From positions 1 to 42,909 of the forward strand of contig DAHUZZ010000016.1 of NCBI GenBank assembly GCA_027314915.1: DNA of 42,909 nucleotides, in the 5' to 3' direction. The notes below the pieces were generated by a model, which made no database searches, was not told the origin of the DNA, and was given only the letters and a program-made list of their open reading frames with translations. Both the position numbers and the translations under genes were made by a program. Positions 34,513 through 42,752 of this stretch are shown here, one piece after another (positions within the stretch are counted from its first letter, which is position 1; the number at the start of each line of letters is the position of its first letter). This stretch comes from Thermoplasmata archaeon. Its GTDB lineage: Archaea; Thermoplasmatota; Thermoplasmata; Lutacidiplasmatales; UBA184.

Positions 34513-36147
34513 ATGAAGGTCATCGTGGTGAGCGGAGGCGTTATCTCCGGCCTCGGAAAGGGCATCACCACCTCCTCGCTGGGACGGCTGCTCAAGGCGA
34601 GGAACATCGGGGTCACGATCGTCAAGATCGACCCGTACCTGAACGTCGACGCGGGCACCATGAACCCCTACCAGCACGGGGAGGTCTTCGTGCTGGACGA
34701 CGGCACCGAGGCGGACCTCGACCTCGGCAACTACGAGCGGTTCCTGGGCCAGAGCCTCCACGGCGCGCACAACCTCACCACGGGGAAGATCTACCGCGCC
34801 GTCATCGAGCGCGAGCGCCGGGGCGAGTACCTCGGCAACACCGTCCAGATCATCCCCCACGTCACCGGCGAGATCAAGCGGACGATCCGCGAGGTGGCGC
34901 TCGCCTCGGGCGCCGAGGTGGTCCTCGTCGAGGTGGGCGGCACCGTCGGCGACATCGAGTCCATGCCCTTCCTCGAGGCGCTGCGCGAGCTCTCCTACGA
35001 GCTCGGCGAGGGGCACATGGCGTTCGTCCACACGACGCTCGTGCCGTTCGTGGGTCCGGTCGGCGAGGCGAAGACCAAGCCGACGCAGCACTCGGTCCGG
35101 GAGCTCCGGGCGATCGGCATCCGGCCCAACATGATCATGGCGCGGGGCTCGGCGCCGCTCGCGCCGGACATCAAGGCGAAGATCTCCCTCTTCTGCGACG
35201 TCCCGCCCGAGGCGGTGATCTCGATCCCCGACCAGCCGGTGATCTACGAGGTGCCCCTCGTCCTCGAGGCGCAGGGCGTGGGCGCGCTCCTCGTCAAGCT
35301 CCTGGGGCTCCCCGAGCGGGAGCCCGACTACACGGCCTGGAAGGAGTTCCTGAGCACCTACCGCTCGCAGCGGGGCCACCTCGAGGTGGGGATCGTGGGG
35401 AAGTACACGGACCTCCACGACGCCTACCTCTCCCACATCGAGGCGCTCCACCACGTCCAGGGGAGGCTCGGCTGCACCATCGACCTCCAGTGGTACGACG
35501 CGGAGGACCTCCCCCGGAACCCGGTCGCGCTCGGGCGGCTCCGCCGTTCCGACGCCCTCGTGGTGCCCGGCGGCTTCGGGTCCCGGGGCGTCGAGGGCAA
35601 GATGCTCGCGATCGAGCTCGCCCGGAGCCAGAAGATCCCCTACCTCGGGGTCTGCTACGGGTTCCAGATGGCGGCCGTCGAGTTCGCCCGGCACGAGCTC
35701 GGGATCGTCGGCGCCAACACCACCGAGGTCGACCCGCACTCCCCGGACCCGGTCGTCGGCCTGCTCGAGCAGCAGAAGGCCGTGAGCGATCTGGGCGGCA
35801 CGATGCGGCTCGGGGCGCAGAAGGTCGAGCTGACCCCGGGGTCGAAGGTCGCCGGCATCTACGGCCGGGAGGAGATCTGGGAGCGGCACCGGCACCGCTA
35901 CGAGATCAACCCCGCCTACCTCGAACGGTTCGCCGCCCACGGCCTCAGGGTCACCGGTCGCGCCCCCGACGGCCGGGTCGAGGTGCTCGAGCTCGCCGAC
36001 CATCCGTTCTTCCTCGGGGTCCAGTACCATCCGGAGTTCCTCTCCCGGCCGGAGGCACCGCACCCCCTGTACCTCGCGCTCGTCCGGGCCGCCCTCGCCC
36101 GCCAGGAGGTGGCTCCCCCTGTCGCCGCCACGCCGGCTCGCGCGTGA
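34513..36147 (+). CDS. pyrG: CTP synthase
   Basis: A complete 544-residue CTP synthase, which converts UTP to CTP with glutamine. The synthetase domain starts KVIVVSGGVISGLGKGITTS with its P-loop and continues KIDPYLNVDAGTMNPYQHGE, VFVLDDGTEADLDLGNYERF and VEVGGTVGDIESMPFLEALR. The class I glutaminase domain has VVPGGFGSRGVEGK, the nucleophile Cys381 in GVCYGFQMA, and the His-Glu pair in FFLGVQYHPEF. Length and motifs are normal. ATG 34513 follows GGAGG with seven bases between; an in-frame TTG two codons earlier is less likely. The 3' end contains the ribosome binding site of aspS. Confidence 0.97.
   Translation: MKVIVVSGGVISGLGKGITTSSLGRLLKARNIGVTIVKIDPYLNVDAGTMNPYQHGEVFVLDDGTEADLDLGNYERFLGQSLHGAHNLTTGKIYRAVIERERRGEYLGNTVQIIPHVTGEIKRTIREVALASGAEVVLVEVGGTVGDIESMPFLEALRELSYELGEGHMAFVHTTLVPFVGPVGEAKTKPTQHSVRELRAIGIRPNMIMARGSAPLAPDIKAKISLFCDVPPEAVISIPDQPVIYEVPLVLEAQGVGALLVKLLGLPEREPDYTAWKEFLSTYRSQRGHLEVGIVGKYTDLHDAYLSHIEALHHVQGRLGCTIDLQWYDAEDLPRNPVALGRLRRSDALVVPGGFGSRGVEGKMLAIELARSQKIPYLGVCYGFQMAAVEFARHELGIVGANTTEVDPHSPDPVVGLLEQQKAVSDLGGTMRLGAQKVELTPGSKVAGIYGREEIWERHRHRYEINPAYLERFAAHGLRVTGRAPDGRVEVLELADHPFFLGVQYHPEFLSRPEAPHPLYLALVRAALARQEVAPPVAATPARA
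36104..36121 (+). promoter_or_regulatory. Shine-Dalgarno and CTG start of aspS
   Basis: AGGAGGT (36104-36110) is followed after nine bases by CTG (36119-36121), in frame with AspRS. No ATG, GTG or TTG occurs in that frame until GTG 36251, which would cut away the first strands of the anticodon-binding domain. Confidence 0.65.
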
Positions 36148-37429
36148 GCTCGTCGGCGCCGACGGCGCCACGGTCCGCATCGGCGGCCACCTGCAGGAGT
36201 TCCGGGCCCTGGGCGGGATCGCCTTCGCGCTGGTCCGGGACCGCTCGGGCGTGACCCAGGTCACCCTCAAGAAGGGGACCACGCCGGCGGAGCTCTTCGA
36301 CCAGTTCGCCGCGACGCCCCGGGAGTCCCTCGTCGAGGTCGAGGGGACGGTCCGCTCGGCGCCCCGGGCCAACGCCGGGCGCGAGCTCTCCCCCACCGTC
36401 CTCACGGTGGTCTCGCCCGCGGAGGTCCCGCTGCCGCTGGGCGTCGTCGACAAGGTGGGCGCCGACCTCAACACGCGGCTCGACCACCGGGTCCTGGACC
36501 TGCGGAAGCCCGAGGTGCGGCGCGTCTTCGAGCTGCGCGCCGCGCTCCTCGAGGGGTTCCGCCAGGCCTACACCGCCCGGGGCTTCCTCGAGGTCGAGAC
36601 GCCCAAGCTCATCCGCGAGGGGGCGGAGGGCGGCGCGACGCTCTTCTCGGTCGCCTACTACGACGGACAGGCCTACCTCGCCCAGAGCCCCCAGCTCTAC
36701 AAGCAGATGCTGATGAGCGCGGGCTTCGAGCGCGTCTTCGAGATCGCCCCGGCGTTCCGGGCCGAGCCCTCGGACACCGTCCGGCACATCACCGAGTTCT
36801 CGAGCATGGACGCCGAGATGGCGTACATCGACGGCGCGGAGGACCTCCGGCGGATGCTGGAGGAGGTCGTGCGGGACGCGCTCGCGACGGCGGGCCGGCG
36901 GCTCCGGGCCGAGGGCAACCCGCTCGTGGAGGGGCTCCCCGAGGTGGTGACACCGTTCCCCCGGGTGAGCTTCCGGGAGTGCCAGGAGCGGCTCGGGCAG
37001 TCCGGGCGCGAGGAGGACCTCTCGACCGAGGAGGAGAAGAAGCTCGGCGAGATCCTCGTGCCCGAGCGGAGGAACCCCTTCTACTTCATCACCGACTTCC
37101 CGGACCGGGTCAAGCGCAGCACCTTCTACGCCCAGCGGCTCGCGAGCGATCCCACGCTCACCGGTTACTTCGACCTCGAGTACCGCGGGCTCGAGCTCGC
37201 GAGCGGGGGCCCCCGAGAGCACCGTCTCGGTGCGCTCGAGCAGAACCTGAGGAGCGCGGGGCTCGACCCCGCCCGCTTCGCCGGCTACCTGGAGGCGTTC
37301 CGGTTCGGCATGCCCACCCACGGCGGCTGGGGGTTCGGCATCGACCGGCTCGTGACCGTCCTGGCCGAGCTCGGCAACATCCGGGAGGCGCGGCTCTTCC
37401 CGCGCGACCGGTACCGGCTCGAGCCGTAG
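36119..37429 (+). CDS. aspS: Aspartyl-tRNA synthetase, probable CTG start
   Basis: From CTG 36119 the protein is 436 residues, the usual archaeal length. The N-terminal OB fold includes GATVRIGGHLQEFRALGG and LVRDRSGVTQVTLKKG. The class II catalytic core has GFLEVETPKLIREGAEGGAT, YLAQSPQLYKQMLMSAGFER, VFEIAPAFRAEPSDTVRHIT (motif 2), and GYFDLEYRGLELASGGPREH to HGGWGFGIDRLVTVLAELGN (motif 3). A GTG-only start (36251) would remove 44 conserved residues. Residues aligning by eye with the tRNA-Asp/Asn selectivity positions 26 and 85 of Thermococcus AspRS are Gln and Asn, so discrimination cannot be called. It overlaps the end of pyrG by 29 bases. Confidence 0.9.
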   Translation: MSPPRRLARELVGADGATVRIGGHLQEFRALGGIAFALVRDRSGVTQVTLKKGTTPAELFDQFAATPRESLVEVEGTVRSAPRANAGRELSPTVLTVVSPAEVPLPLGVVDKVGADLNTRLDHRVLDLRKPEVRRVFELRAALLEGFRQAYTARGFLEVETPKLIREGAEGGATLFSVAYYDGQAYLAQSPQLYKQMLMSAGFERVFEIAPAFRAEPSDTVRHITEFSSMDAEMAYIDGAEDLRRMLEEVVRDALATAGRRLRAEGNPLVEGLPEVVTPFPRVSFRECQERLGQSGREEDLSTEEEKKLGEILVPERRNPFYFITDFPDRVKRSTFYAQRLASDPTLTGYFDLEYRGLELASGGPREHRLGALEQNLRSAGLDPARFAGYLEAFRFGMPTHGGWGFGIDRLVTVLAELGNIREARLFPRDRYRLEP

Positions 37430-37442
37430 GGGGGACCGTCGG

Positions 37443-39551
37443 ATGGTCGCGGCCGAGCGCCCCCTCCCCTCACCGGCCGAGCTCCAGGGCCGGTGGCTCC
37501 AGGCGCTCGAGGAGGCCGGGCTCCGGCCGAAGGCGCTCGAGACGATGGACCGGTTCCCCGAGGAGCGGTCGGTCGTGCTCCCCTTCCCGGGCCTCGAATC
37601 GGTCGACGCCTCGCTCGCCGACCACCTCCTCGCCGCGCCGGAGAACCTCCTCGAGACGGGCCGCCGGGCGCTCAAGGAGCTCCTGCCGGTCCCGGGCGCC
37701 GAGGCGGACGAGCTGCGGCTCCGCATCACCGAGCTGCCCGTCACCGCGCACCGGACGATCCGGGGGATCCGGGAGACCGACCTCGGGAAGTTCCTCGCGC
37801 TCGACGCCATCGTCCGCAAGGCGACGGAGGTCCGGCCCCAGATCCGGGACGCCGCGTTCCTGTGCCTCGCCTGCAAGCAGGAGGTCCACGAGCTCCAGGA
37901 GTTGTGGAGCCCGGTCTTCCAGGAGCCGATCGAGTGCACCCAGTGCGGCAAGCCGGCGAACCGGACCCGGTTCCGGCTGGTCCCGGAGCACTCGACCTAC
38001 ATCGACAGCCAGCGCGTCGAGATCCAGGAGAACCCCGAGAAGCTCAAGGGCGGGGCGCACCCCCAGGGGCTCACCGTCCTCCTGACCGAGGACCTCGCCG
38101 GCCGGCTCATCCCGGGCAACCGGGTGATCGTGAACGGCGTGCTCAAGGGGCTCCAGCGGGCGACCGCCGCCCGCACGGGGCTCCTGCGGAGCACCACCTT
38201 CGATCTCCTCCTCGTCGGCAACTCCCTCGAGTTCCAGAAGCGGGAGTACGACGAGATCCCCATCACCGAGGAGGAGGAGCGGCAGATCCGCTCCTTCGAG
38301 GGCGACCCCAACGTCATGGACCGCATCGTCCTCTCCCTCGCCCCGACGATCAAGGGGATGGAGGAGGAGAAGGAGGCGATCGGCCTCCAGCTCTTCGGCG
38401 GGGTCGAGAAGCGGCACGCCGACGGGGTCCGGATCCGGGGCGACATCCACATCCTCCTCGTGGGGGACCCGGGGACGGCGAAGAGCCAGCTGCTCCGCTA
38501 CATCGCGGACGTGGCCCCGCGGGGCGTCTACACGAGCGGCAAGGGCGCCACCGCCGCGGGGCTCACGGCCGCCGCCGTCAAGGACGACTTCGGCGGCGGC
38601 CGCTGGGTGCTCGAGGCGGGGATGCTCGTGCTGGCCGACGGCGGGATCGCCGTCGTGGACGAGCTCGACAAGATGACCCCCGAGGACCGCTCGGCGATGC
38701 ACGAGGCGCTCGAGCAGCAGACCGTCTCGGTCGCCAAGGCCGGGATCACCGCGACCCTGAACGCCCGGTGCCCCGTGCTCGCCGCGGCGAACCCCAAGTT
38801 CGGCCGCTTCACGAAGGAGCGGACCATCTCCGAGCAGATCGATCTCCCGCCCACGCTCCTCTCGCGGTTCGACGTCATCTACTCGATCCAGGACCGGCCC
38901 GACTCCGAGCGCGACCGCTCGCTCTCCCACCGGATCCTCCAGTCGCACCAGGAGAGCGAGTCCCGGAACGCCGCCGTCGTGGAGGACCTGCCGGGCGGCG
39001 CCGGGAACGCCCCCTTCTCGCCGGACTTCCTCCGGAAGTACATCTCCTGGGCCCGGCGGAACCTCCGCCCGGTCCTCTCCGACGCGGCGCTCGCGCACAT
39101 CGAGGACTACTACGTCGAGGTGCGGAAGCAGGGGGAGAAGCCGGACTCGCCCGTGCCGATCACCGCGCGCCAGCTCGAGGCGCTGGTGCGGCTCAGCGAG
39201 GCCTCGGCGCGGGCCCGGCTGAGCCCGGTGGTCACCGTCACCGACGCCCAGCGGGCGACCCGGATCATGGAAGGGTTCCTCCGGCGGGTCGCCACCGCCG
39301 ACGGAAAGCTCGACATCGACACCGTGACCACGGGGGTCACCCACAGCCAGCGGGAGCGCGCCGAGCTGCTCATGGAGATCATGCGCGCGCTTCAGGACCG
39401 CTCCGGCGGCTTCACGCTCGAGGAGGTCCGGGCCGAGGCGGAACGGCGGGGGATCACCCCGGCCCGGGCCGACAGCCTGTTCACGACCTACCGCAACCAG
39501 GGCGAGGTCTTCGAGCAGCGGCCCGGCGTCTGGCAGCTCATCCGATTCTAG
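37443..39551 (+). CDS. mcm: Replicative helicase MCM
   Basis: A 702-residue archaeal MCM. The N-terminal domain carries a zinc site (Cys141, Cys144, Cys165, Cys168) in an OB fold. The AAA+ domain has Walker A GDPGTAKSQ at about 341-349, YTSGKGATAAGLTAAAVKDD (helix-2 insert start), Walker B LADGGIAVVDELDKM, sensor NPKFGRF and the Arg finger in LLSRFDVIY. The C-terminal 80 residues are a winged helix (RAELLMEIMRALQDRSGGFT, LEEVRAEAERRGITPARADS). It unwinds DNA 3'-5' as a hexamer at replication forks. ATG 37443 is 14 bases after aspS, so the two probably share a message. Confidence 0.97.
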   Translation: MVAAERPLPSPAELQGRWLQALEEAGLRPKALETMDRFPEERSVVLPFPGLESVDASLADHLLAAPENLLETGRRALKELLPVPGAEADELRLRITELPVTAHRTIRGIRETDLGKFLALDAIVRKATEVRPQIRDAAFLCLACKQEVHELQELWSPVFQEPIECTQCGKPANRTRFRLVPEHSTYIDSQRVEIQENPEKLKGGAHPQGLTVLLTEDLAGRLIPGNRVIVNGVLKGLQRATAARTGLLRSTTFDLLLVGNSLEFQKREYDEIPITEEEERQIRSFEGDPNVMDRIVLSLAPTIKGMEEEKEAIGLQLFGGVEKRHADGVRIRGDIHILLVGDPGTAKSQLLRYIADVAPRGVYTSGKGATAAGLTAAAVKDDFGGGRWVLEAGMLVLADGGIAVVDELDKMTPEDRSAMHEALEQQTVSVAKAGITATLNARCPVLAAANPKFGRFTKERTISEQIDLPPTLLSRFDVIYSIQDRPDSERDRSLSHRILQSHQESESRNAAVVEDLPGGAGNAPFSPDFLRKYISWARRNLRPVLSDAALAHIEDYYVEVRKQGEKPDSPVPITARQLEALVRLSEASARARLSPVVTVTDAQRATRIMEGFLRRVATADGKLDIDTVTTGVTHSQRERAELLMEIMRALQDRSGGFTLEEVRAEAERRGITPARADSLFTTYRNQGEVFEQRPGVWQLIRF

Positions 39552-39572
39552 GGGGGGCGACCCCGGAAGGCC

Positions 39573-39580
39573 TGATAATC
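39573..39580 (+). promoter_or_regulatory. TATA box of the DUF424-nmd3 operon
   Basis: TGATAATC is centred 25 bases before ATG 39602, in the 50-base spacer after mcm. It fits a leaderless start for the DUF424 gene. Confidence 0.6.
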
Positions 39581-39601
39581 CCTGCCGAGGGTACCTCGGC
39601 G

Positions 39602-39934
39602 ATGGCACCCGAGGCCCGTCCGCCGACCATCGTGATGCGGCTCCACCGCGTCCGGGCCGAGGTGGTCCTCGCGGCCTGCGACGCCGAGCTGCTCGAGCGG
39701 GAGATCCCGGTCGGCTCCCGGGGACGGTGCGTGAAGGTCAGCGCGCAGTTCTACGGCGAGCGGAGGGTGGGCCGCGAGGAGTTCGTCTGGGCGCTGCGCA
39801 AGGCCACGATCGCGAACCTCCTCGGGGTCGAGGTCTGCCGGGTGGCCCAGGAGGAAGGATACATCCGCGAGGGAGGCTGCGGCACCCTGGGCGGCATCCC
39901 GCACGCCGAGATCTTCACCATGGTGGGCTCGTGA
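39602..39934 (+). CDS. DUF424 family protein
   Basis: A 110-residue archaeal DUF424 protein: VVLAACDAELLEREIPVGSR, CVKVSAQFYGERRVGREEFV, LRKATIANLLGVEVCRVAQE and CGTLGGIPHAEIFTMV. The ANLxG and GIPHA motifs are characteristic. The family is conserved in archaea, often near translation or RNA genes, but its role is unknown. ATG 39602 is supported by a TATA box 25 bases before it. Its stop overlaps the nmd3 start (GTGA, 39931-39934), so the two are coupled, which hints at a job in ribosome biogenesis or RNA surveillance. Confidence 0.88.
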   Translation: MAPEARPPTIVMRLHRVRAEVVLAACDAELLEREIPVGSRGRCVKVSAQFYGERRVGREEFVWALRKATIANLLGVEVCRVAQEEGYIREGGCGTLGGIPHAEIFTMVGS

Positions 39935-40773
39935 CGGCGGAGGCGCCCATCTCCGCCGGCGCGGAGTTCTGCGTGGTGTGCGGGCGGTCCGACCGCCCCG
40001 TCGTGGACGGCGAGTGCGCCGACTGCTTCGTGAAGCACCACCCGCTCGTCGGGGTCGTCGACTACCCGACGGTCGTGCTGTGCCCCACCTGCGGGGCCCG
40101 GGAGGTCGGACGGCACTGGGAGCGGGCGGGCGCCCCGACCCTCCTGACCCCCGAGGACCTCCTCCCGCTCCTGCGGCCGCTCGAGGAGGTCGGGATCCGG
40201 CGGGTCGAGTGGGAGGAGGTCGGCGCGAACCCGCTCGTACGGGACATGCGGGCGGTCGTCCACGCGCGGTTCCGAGGCCTCGAACGCGCCACGGCCGTCG
40301 AGTTCCAGGTGCACCTGGAGCACCGCACCTGCCCCGAATGCAGCCGGAAGAGCGGGCACTACTACACCGCGATCATCCAGCTCCGGGGCCCCGAGGGCCG
40401 CCCCGTGGGACGGCACCACGACGACCGGCCCCGGCTCCACCGGCTCTGGGACCGGGAGCTCGCCGACGCCCGGAGCGAGTGGCGGAAGGCGCTCTCGTGG
40501 GAGGAGGCCCGCCCGGAGGGCTGGGACTTCTACCTCGTGGACACCGTCGCGGCGCGCGCGCTCGCGCGCTGGCTCAAGGGCCGGCTCCGCGCGACGCTCT
40601 CCGAGTCCCCGACCCTGTTCAGCCGCAAGGACGGCCGGGACATCTACCGGGTCACCTACTGCCTCCGGGTCCCCCGGCCGCCCCCGTCCCCCGGGGCGGC
40701 GGAGCCGCGGACCGGCCCCGCCCGGGCCCGGAGCGGCTCCTCCGACGAAGATTCCGGACGGGTCGAACGGTAG
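39931..40773 (+). CDS. nmd3: NMD3-family 60S/50S export or assembly factor
   Basis: The 280-residue protein is an archaeal NMD3 N-terminal-type protein. It has zinc-binding pairs in EFCVVCGRSDRPVVDGECAD and VVLCPTCGAREVGRHW and a later CPECSRKSGHYYTAIIQLRG, followed by a helical region (ADARSEWRKALSWEEA, DFYLVDTVAARALARWLKGR) and SPTLFSRKDGRDIYRVTY. In eukaryotes NMD3 caps the large ribosomal subunit and aids its export; archaeal versions bind the large subunit and are thought to assist assembly. The last 40 residues are Pro/Arg-rich and probably disordered. GTG 39931 overlaps the DUF424 stop. Confidence 0.92.
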   Translation: MTAEAPISAGAEFCVVCGRSDRPVVDGECADCFVKHHPLVGVVDYPTVVLCPTCGAREVGRHWERAGAPTLLTPEDLLPLLRPLEEVGIRRVEWEEVGANPLVRDMRAVVHARFRGLERATAVEFQVHLEHRTCPECSRKSGHYYTAIIQLRGPEGRPVGRHHDDRPRLHRLWDRELADARSEWRKALSWEEARPEGWDFYLVDTVAARALARWLKGRLRATLSESPTLFSRKDGRDIYRVTYCLRVPRPPPSPGAAEPRTGPARARSGSSDEDSGRVER

Positions 40774-40824
40774 TCTTAAGAACCGACCCCCGCTCCTTCG
40801 CATGAGGACGAGGCTCCGAAGATC

Positions 40825-41211
40825 ATGTTGGGCAAGCGCGGCATCCTCCGGCGGCACCACGGCGACGAGACGCTCGAAGAGGGCTCCTTCCTCGATCTCG
40901 GGGCGATGGGCTTCGAGGAGGAGGCCGGCCTCGCCGGCGCCCGCTCCGTCGTCCGGCTCGCCGAGATCGTCCGGTTCGATGACCTCCACGAGGCGACGAA
41001 GCTCGTCTACCAGGGGGACATCGTCTTCCTGGACTACACCTCGATCGCGAACGACCAGGTCGCGGTCCGCCGGATGAGCATCGATCTGAAGAACGTCGCG
41101 AAGGACGTCGGCGGGGACGTCTGCGGCGTGTCGAAGAACCTGCTCATCGTGACCCCGCACGGCATCCGGGTCGACCGGCAGAAGATCCGGCCCGAATTCG
41201 GCTCGCGTTAA
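40825..41211 (+). CDS. sepF: Cell division protein SepF (archaeal)
   Basis: A 128-residue SepF. The first residues (LGKRGILRRHH) are a short basic-amphipathic stretch that fits the membrane-targeting helix. A linker with SFLDLGAMGFEEEAGLAGA leads to the SepF core: SVVRLAEIVRFDDLHEATKL, VYQGDIVFLDYTSIANDQVA, VRRMSIDLKNVAKDVGGDVC and VSKNLLIVTPHGIRVDRQKI. Archaeal SepF anchors FtsZ to the membrane at the division site, so this organism should encode FtsZ elsewhere. A TCTTAAGA box at 40774-40781 would give a leader of about 20 bases. The next gene, pepA, starts 15 bases after the stop. Confidence 0.92.
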   Translation: MLGKRGILRRHHGDETLEEGSFLDLGAMGFEEEAGLAGARSVVRLAEIVRFDDLHEATKLVYQGDIVFLDYTSIANDQVAVRRMSIDLKNVAKDVGGDVCGVSKNLLIVTPHGIRVDRQKIRPEFGSR

Positions 41212-41223
41212 CCCGGTACCGGG
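41212..41223. repeat. 12-bp perfect palindrome between sepF and pepA
   Basis: CCCGGTACCGGG fills nearly the whole 14-base gap between the sepF stop and the pepA ATG. It could fold as a short hairpin over the pepA start or serve as a protein-binding site. Chance is possible at this GC content. Confidence 0.4.
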
Positions 41224-41225
41224 CC

Positions 41226-42752
41226 ATGAAGATCGGCCTCGACCGCCGCGAGGCGACCGCCGGCTCCTACGACGCCTCGGTGAGCGGGCTCTTCGAGCGC
41301 TCCGAGAAGGAGGACGCGCTCCCGAGGAGCCTCGCGGCCGAGGACAAGCTGCTCGGCGGGCTCCTCACCCGGGCCTGGGACGGCCGGGAGATCCGGGGCC
41401 GCGCCAAAGAGCTCACGAGCCTCTTCCGGCCCGACGGGAAGGGCCGGGTCCTCGTCGCGGGGCTGGGCCGGCGCCCGCTCCGTTCCGACACGATCCGCGA
41501 GGCGGCGGCGAACGCCGTCCAGAAGCTCAAGGGACGGGGCGTCCGGACGCTCGCCTTCCGGGTCGGCAGCTTCCTCTCCGAGGGGATCGACGCCGAGGCG
41601 GCGGTCCGCGCGATCGCGAGCGGCGCGGCGCTCGGGGGGTACGAGTACCTCCGCTACAAGTCGAGCACCGAGGGGGCGGTCGAGGAGGTCACCCTCGCGC
41701 TGGGCGACGATCTCGGGCGCACCGAAGGGGCGCTCAAGAAGTCGCTCGACCAGGAGCTCATCCTGGTGGACTCCGCGCTCTTCACCCGGGACCTCGCGAA
41801 CACCCCGCCCAACGAGGCGACGCCCGAGTGGCTCGCCGGCGAGGCGCAGCGGCTCGGCAAGGAGCTGGGCATCAAGGTCACCGTCTTCGACGAGCACCGG
41901 CTCGAGGAGATGCACTGCGGCGGGATCCTCGCCGTCGGCAGCGGGAGCGTCCACCCGCCCCGGATGGTCGTCCTGGAGTACCCGGGCGGGGCCCGGAGCG
42001 GGAAGACGGTCGCCGTGGTCGGCAAGGGCATCACCTTCGACTCGGGCGGCATCTCGATCAAGCCCGCGCTCAACATGGCGGAGATGAAGTTCGACAAGTC
42101 CGGCGCCTGCGCCGTGCTCGGGATCGTCCGGGCCGCGGCGCTCCTCAAGGTCCCGCCGAAGGTCATCGGCGTGATGGCCTGCGCGGAGAACCTGCCCGGC
42201 GGCTCCGCGTACCGGCCGAGCGACGTCGTCCGCACCTTCAACGGGAAGACCATCGAGGTCACCGACACCGATGCCGAGGGTCGGGTCGTCCTCTCCGACG
42301 CGCTCGCCTACGCCGTCGAGAAGTACCGCCCGGACGAGGTGATCGACCTCGCGACGCTCACGGGCGCGGTGGTGGTGGCGCTGGGCGAGAACATCGGCGC
42401 GGTCCTCGGGAACGACGACGCGCTGGCCCGGAACCTCCAGATCGCCGGGCAGGCGGTCGGCGAGCCGCTCTGGCCCCTCCCGCTCACCGACCCGCACCGC
42501 GACATGGTCCGCAGCGACATCGCCGACGTGCGGAACCACGTCGAGCCCCGCTACGCGGGCACCCTCCTGGGCGCGGCGTTCCTCGAGAACTTCGTGGGCG
42601 GGACCTCGTGGGCGCACCTCGACGTCGCGGGGCCCTCGTGGGCCCGCAAGGCGACCCTCAAGTGGGTCCCGGCCTACCATCCGCTCGGCGCGACCGGCTT
42701 CGGGGTGCGGCTCGTGGGCCGCTACCTCCTCGACTCCGCCCGGTCGAGCTGA
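41226..42752 (+). CDS. pepA: Leucyl aminopeptidase (family M17)
   Basis: A full-length 508-residue M17 aminopeptidase that removes N-terminal residues from peptides, here probably those released by the proteasome. The N-terminal domain is a macro-like fold (VLVAGLGRRPLRSDTIREAA). The catalytic domain has AVVGKGITFDSGGISIKP with the catalytic Lys and metal-binding Asp, MKFDKSGACAVLGIVRAAAL, MACAENLPGGSAYRPSDVV, and EVTDTDAEGRVVLSDALAYA, where the family signature NTDAEGR reads DTDAEGR. It ends with TSWAHLDVAGPSW. ATG 41226 follows the sepF stop by 14 bases and the palindrome, so co-transcription is likely. Confidence 0.96.
   Translation: MKIGLDRREATAGSYDASVSGLFERSEKEDALPRSLAAEDKLLGGLLTRAWDGREIRGRAKELTSLFRPDGKGRVLVAGLGRRPLRSDTIREAAANAVQKLKGRGVRTLAFRVGSFLSEGIDAEAAVRAIASGAALGGYEYLRYKSSTEGAVEEVTLALGDDLGRTEGALKKSLDQELILVDSALFTRDLANTPPNEATPEWLAGEAQRLGKELGIKVTVFDEHRLEEMHCGGILAVGSGSVHPPRMVVLEYPGGARSGKTVAVVGKGITFDSGGISIKPALNMAEMKFDKSGACAVLGIVRAAALLKVPPKVIGVMACAENLPGGSAYRPSDVVRTFNGKTIEVTDTDAEGRVVLSDALAYAVEKYRPDEVIDLATLTGAVVVALGENIGAVLGNDDALARNLQIAGQAVGEPLWPLPLTDPHRDMVRSDIADVRNHVEPRYAGTLLGAAFLENFVGGTSWAHLDVAGPSWARKATLKWVPAYHPLGATGFGVRLVGRYLLDSARSS

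Noticed and set aside
36119-36400. AspRS called non-discriminating from its anticodon-binding residues
   Set aside because: Positions matching Trp26/Lys85 of the Thermococcus enzyme are Gln and Asn by eye, neither the discriminating nor the His/Pro relaxed pair, so specificity cannot be assigned.
33352-36474. 1040-codon minus-strand frame antisense to pyrG and neighbours
   Set aside because: It covers several genes of the other strand without any motif and is a GC-driven shadow.
37470-39608. 712-codon minus-strand frame antisense to mcm
   Set aside because: It shows only a compositional echo of the MCM codons; the plus strand has all MCM motifs.
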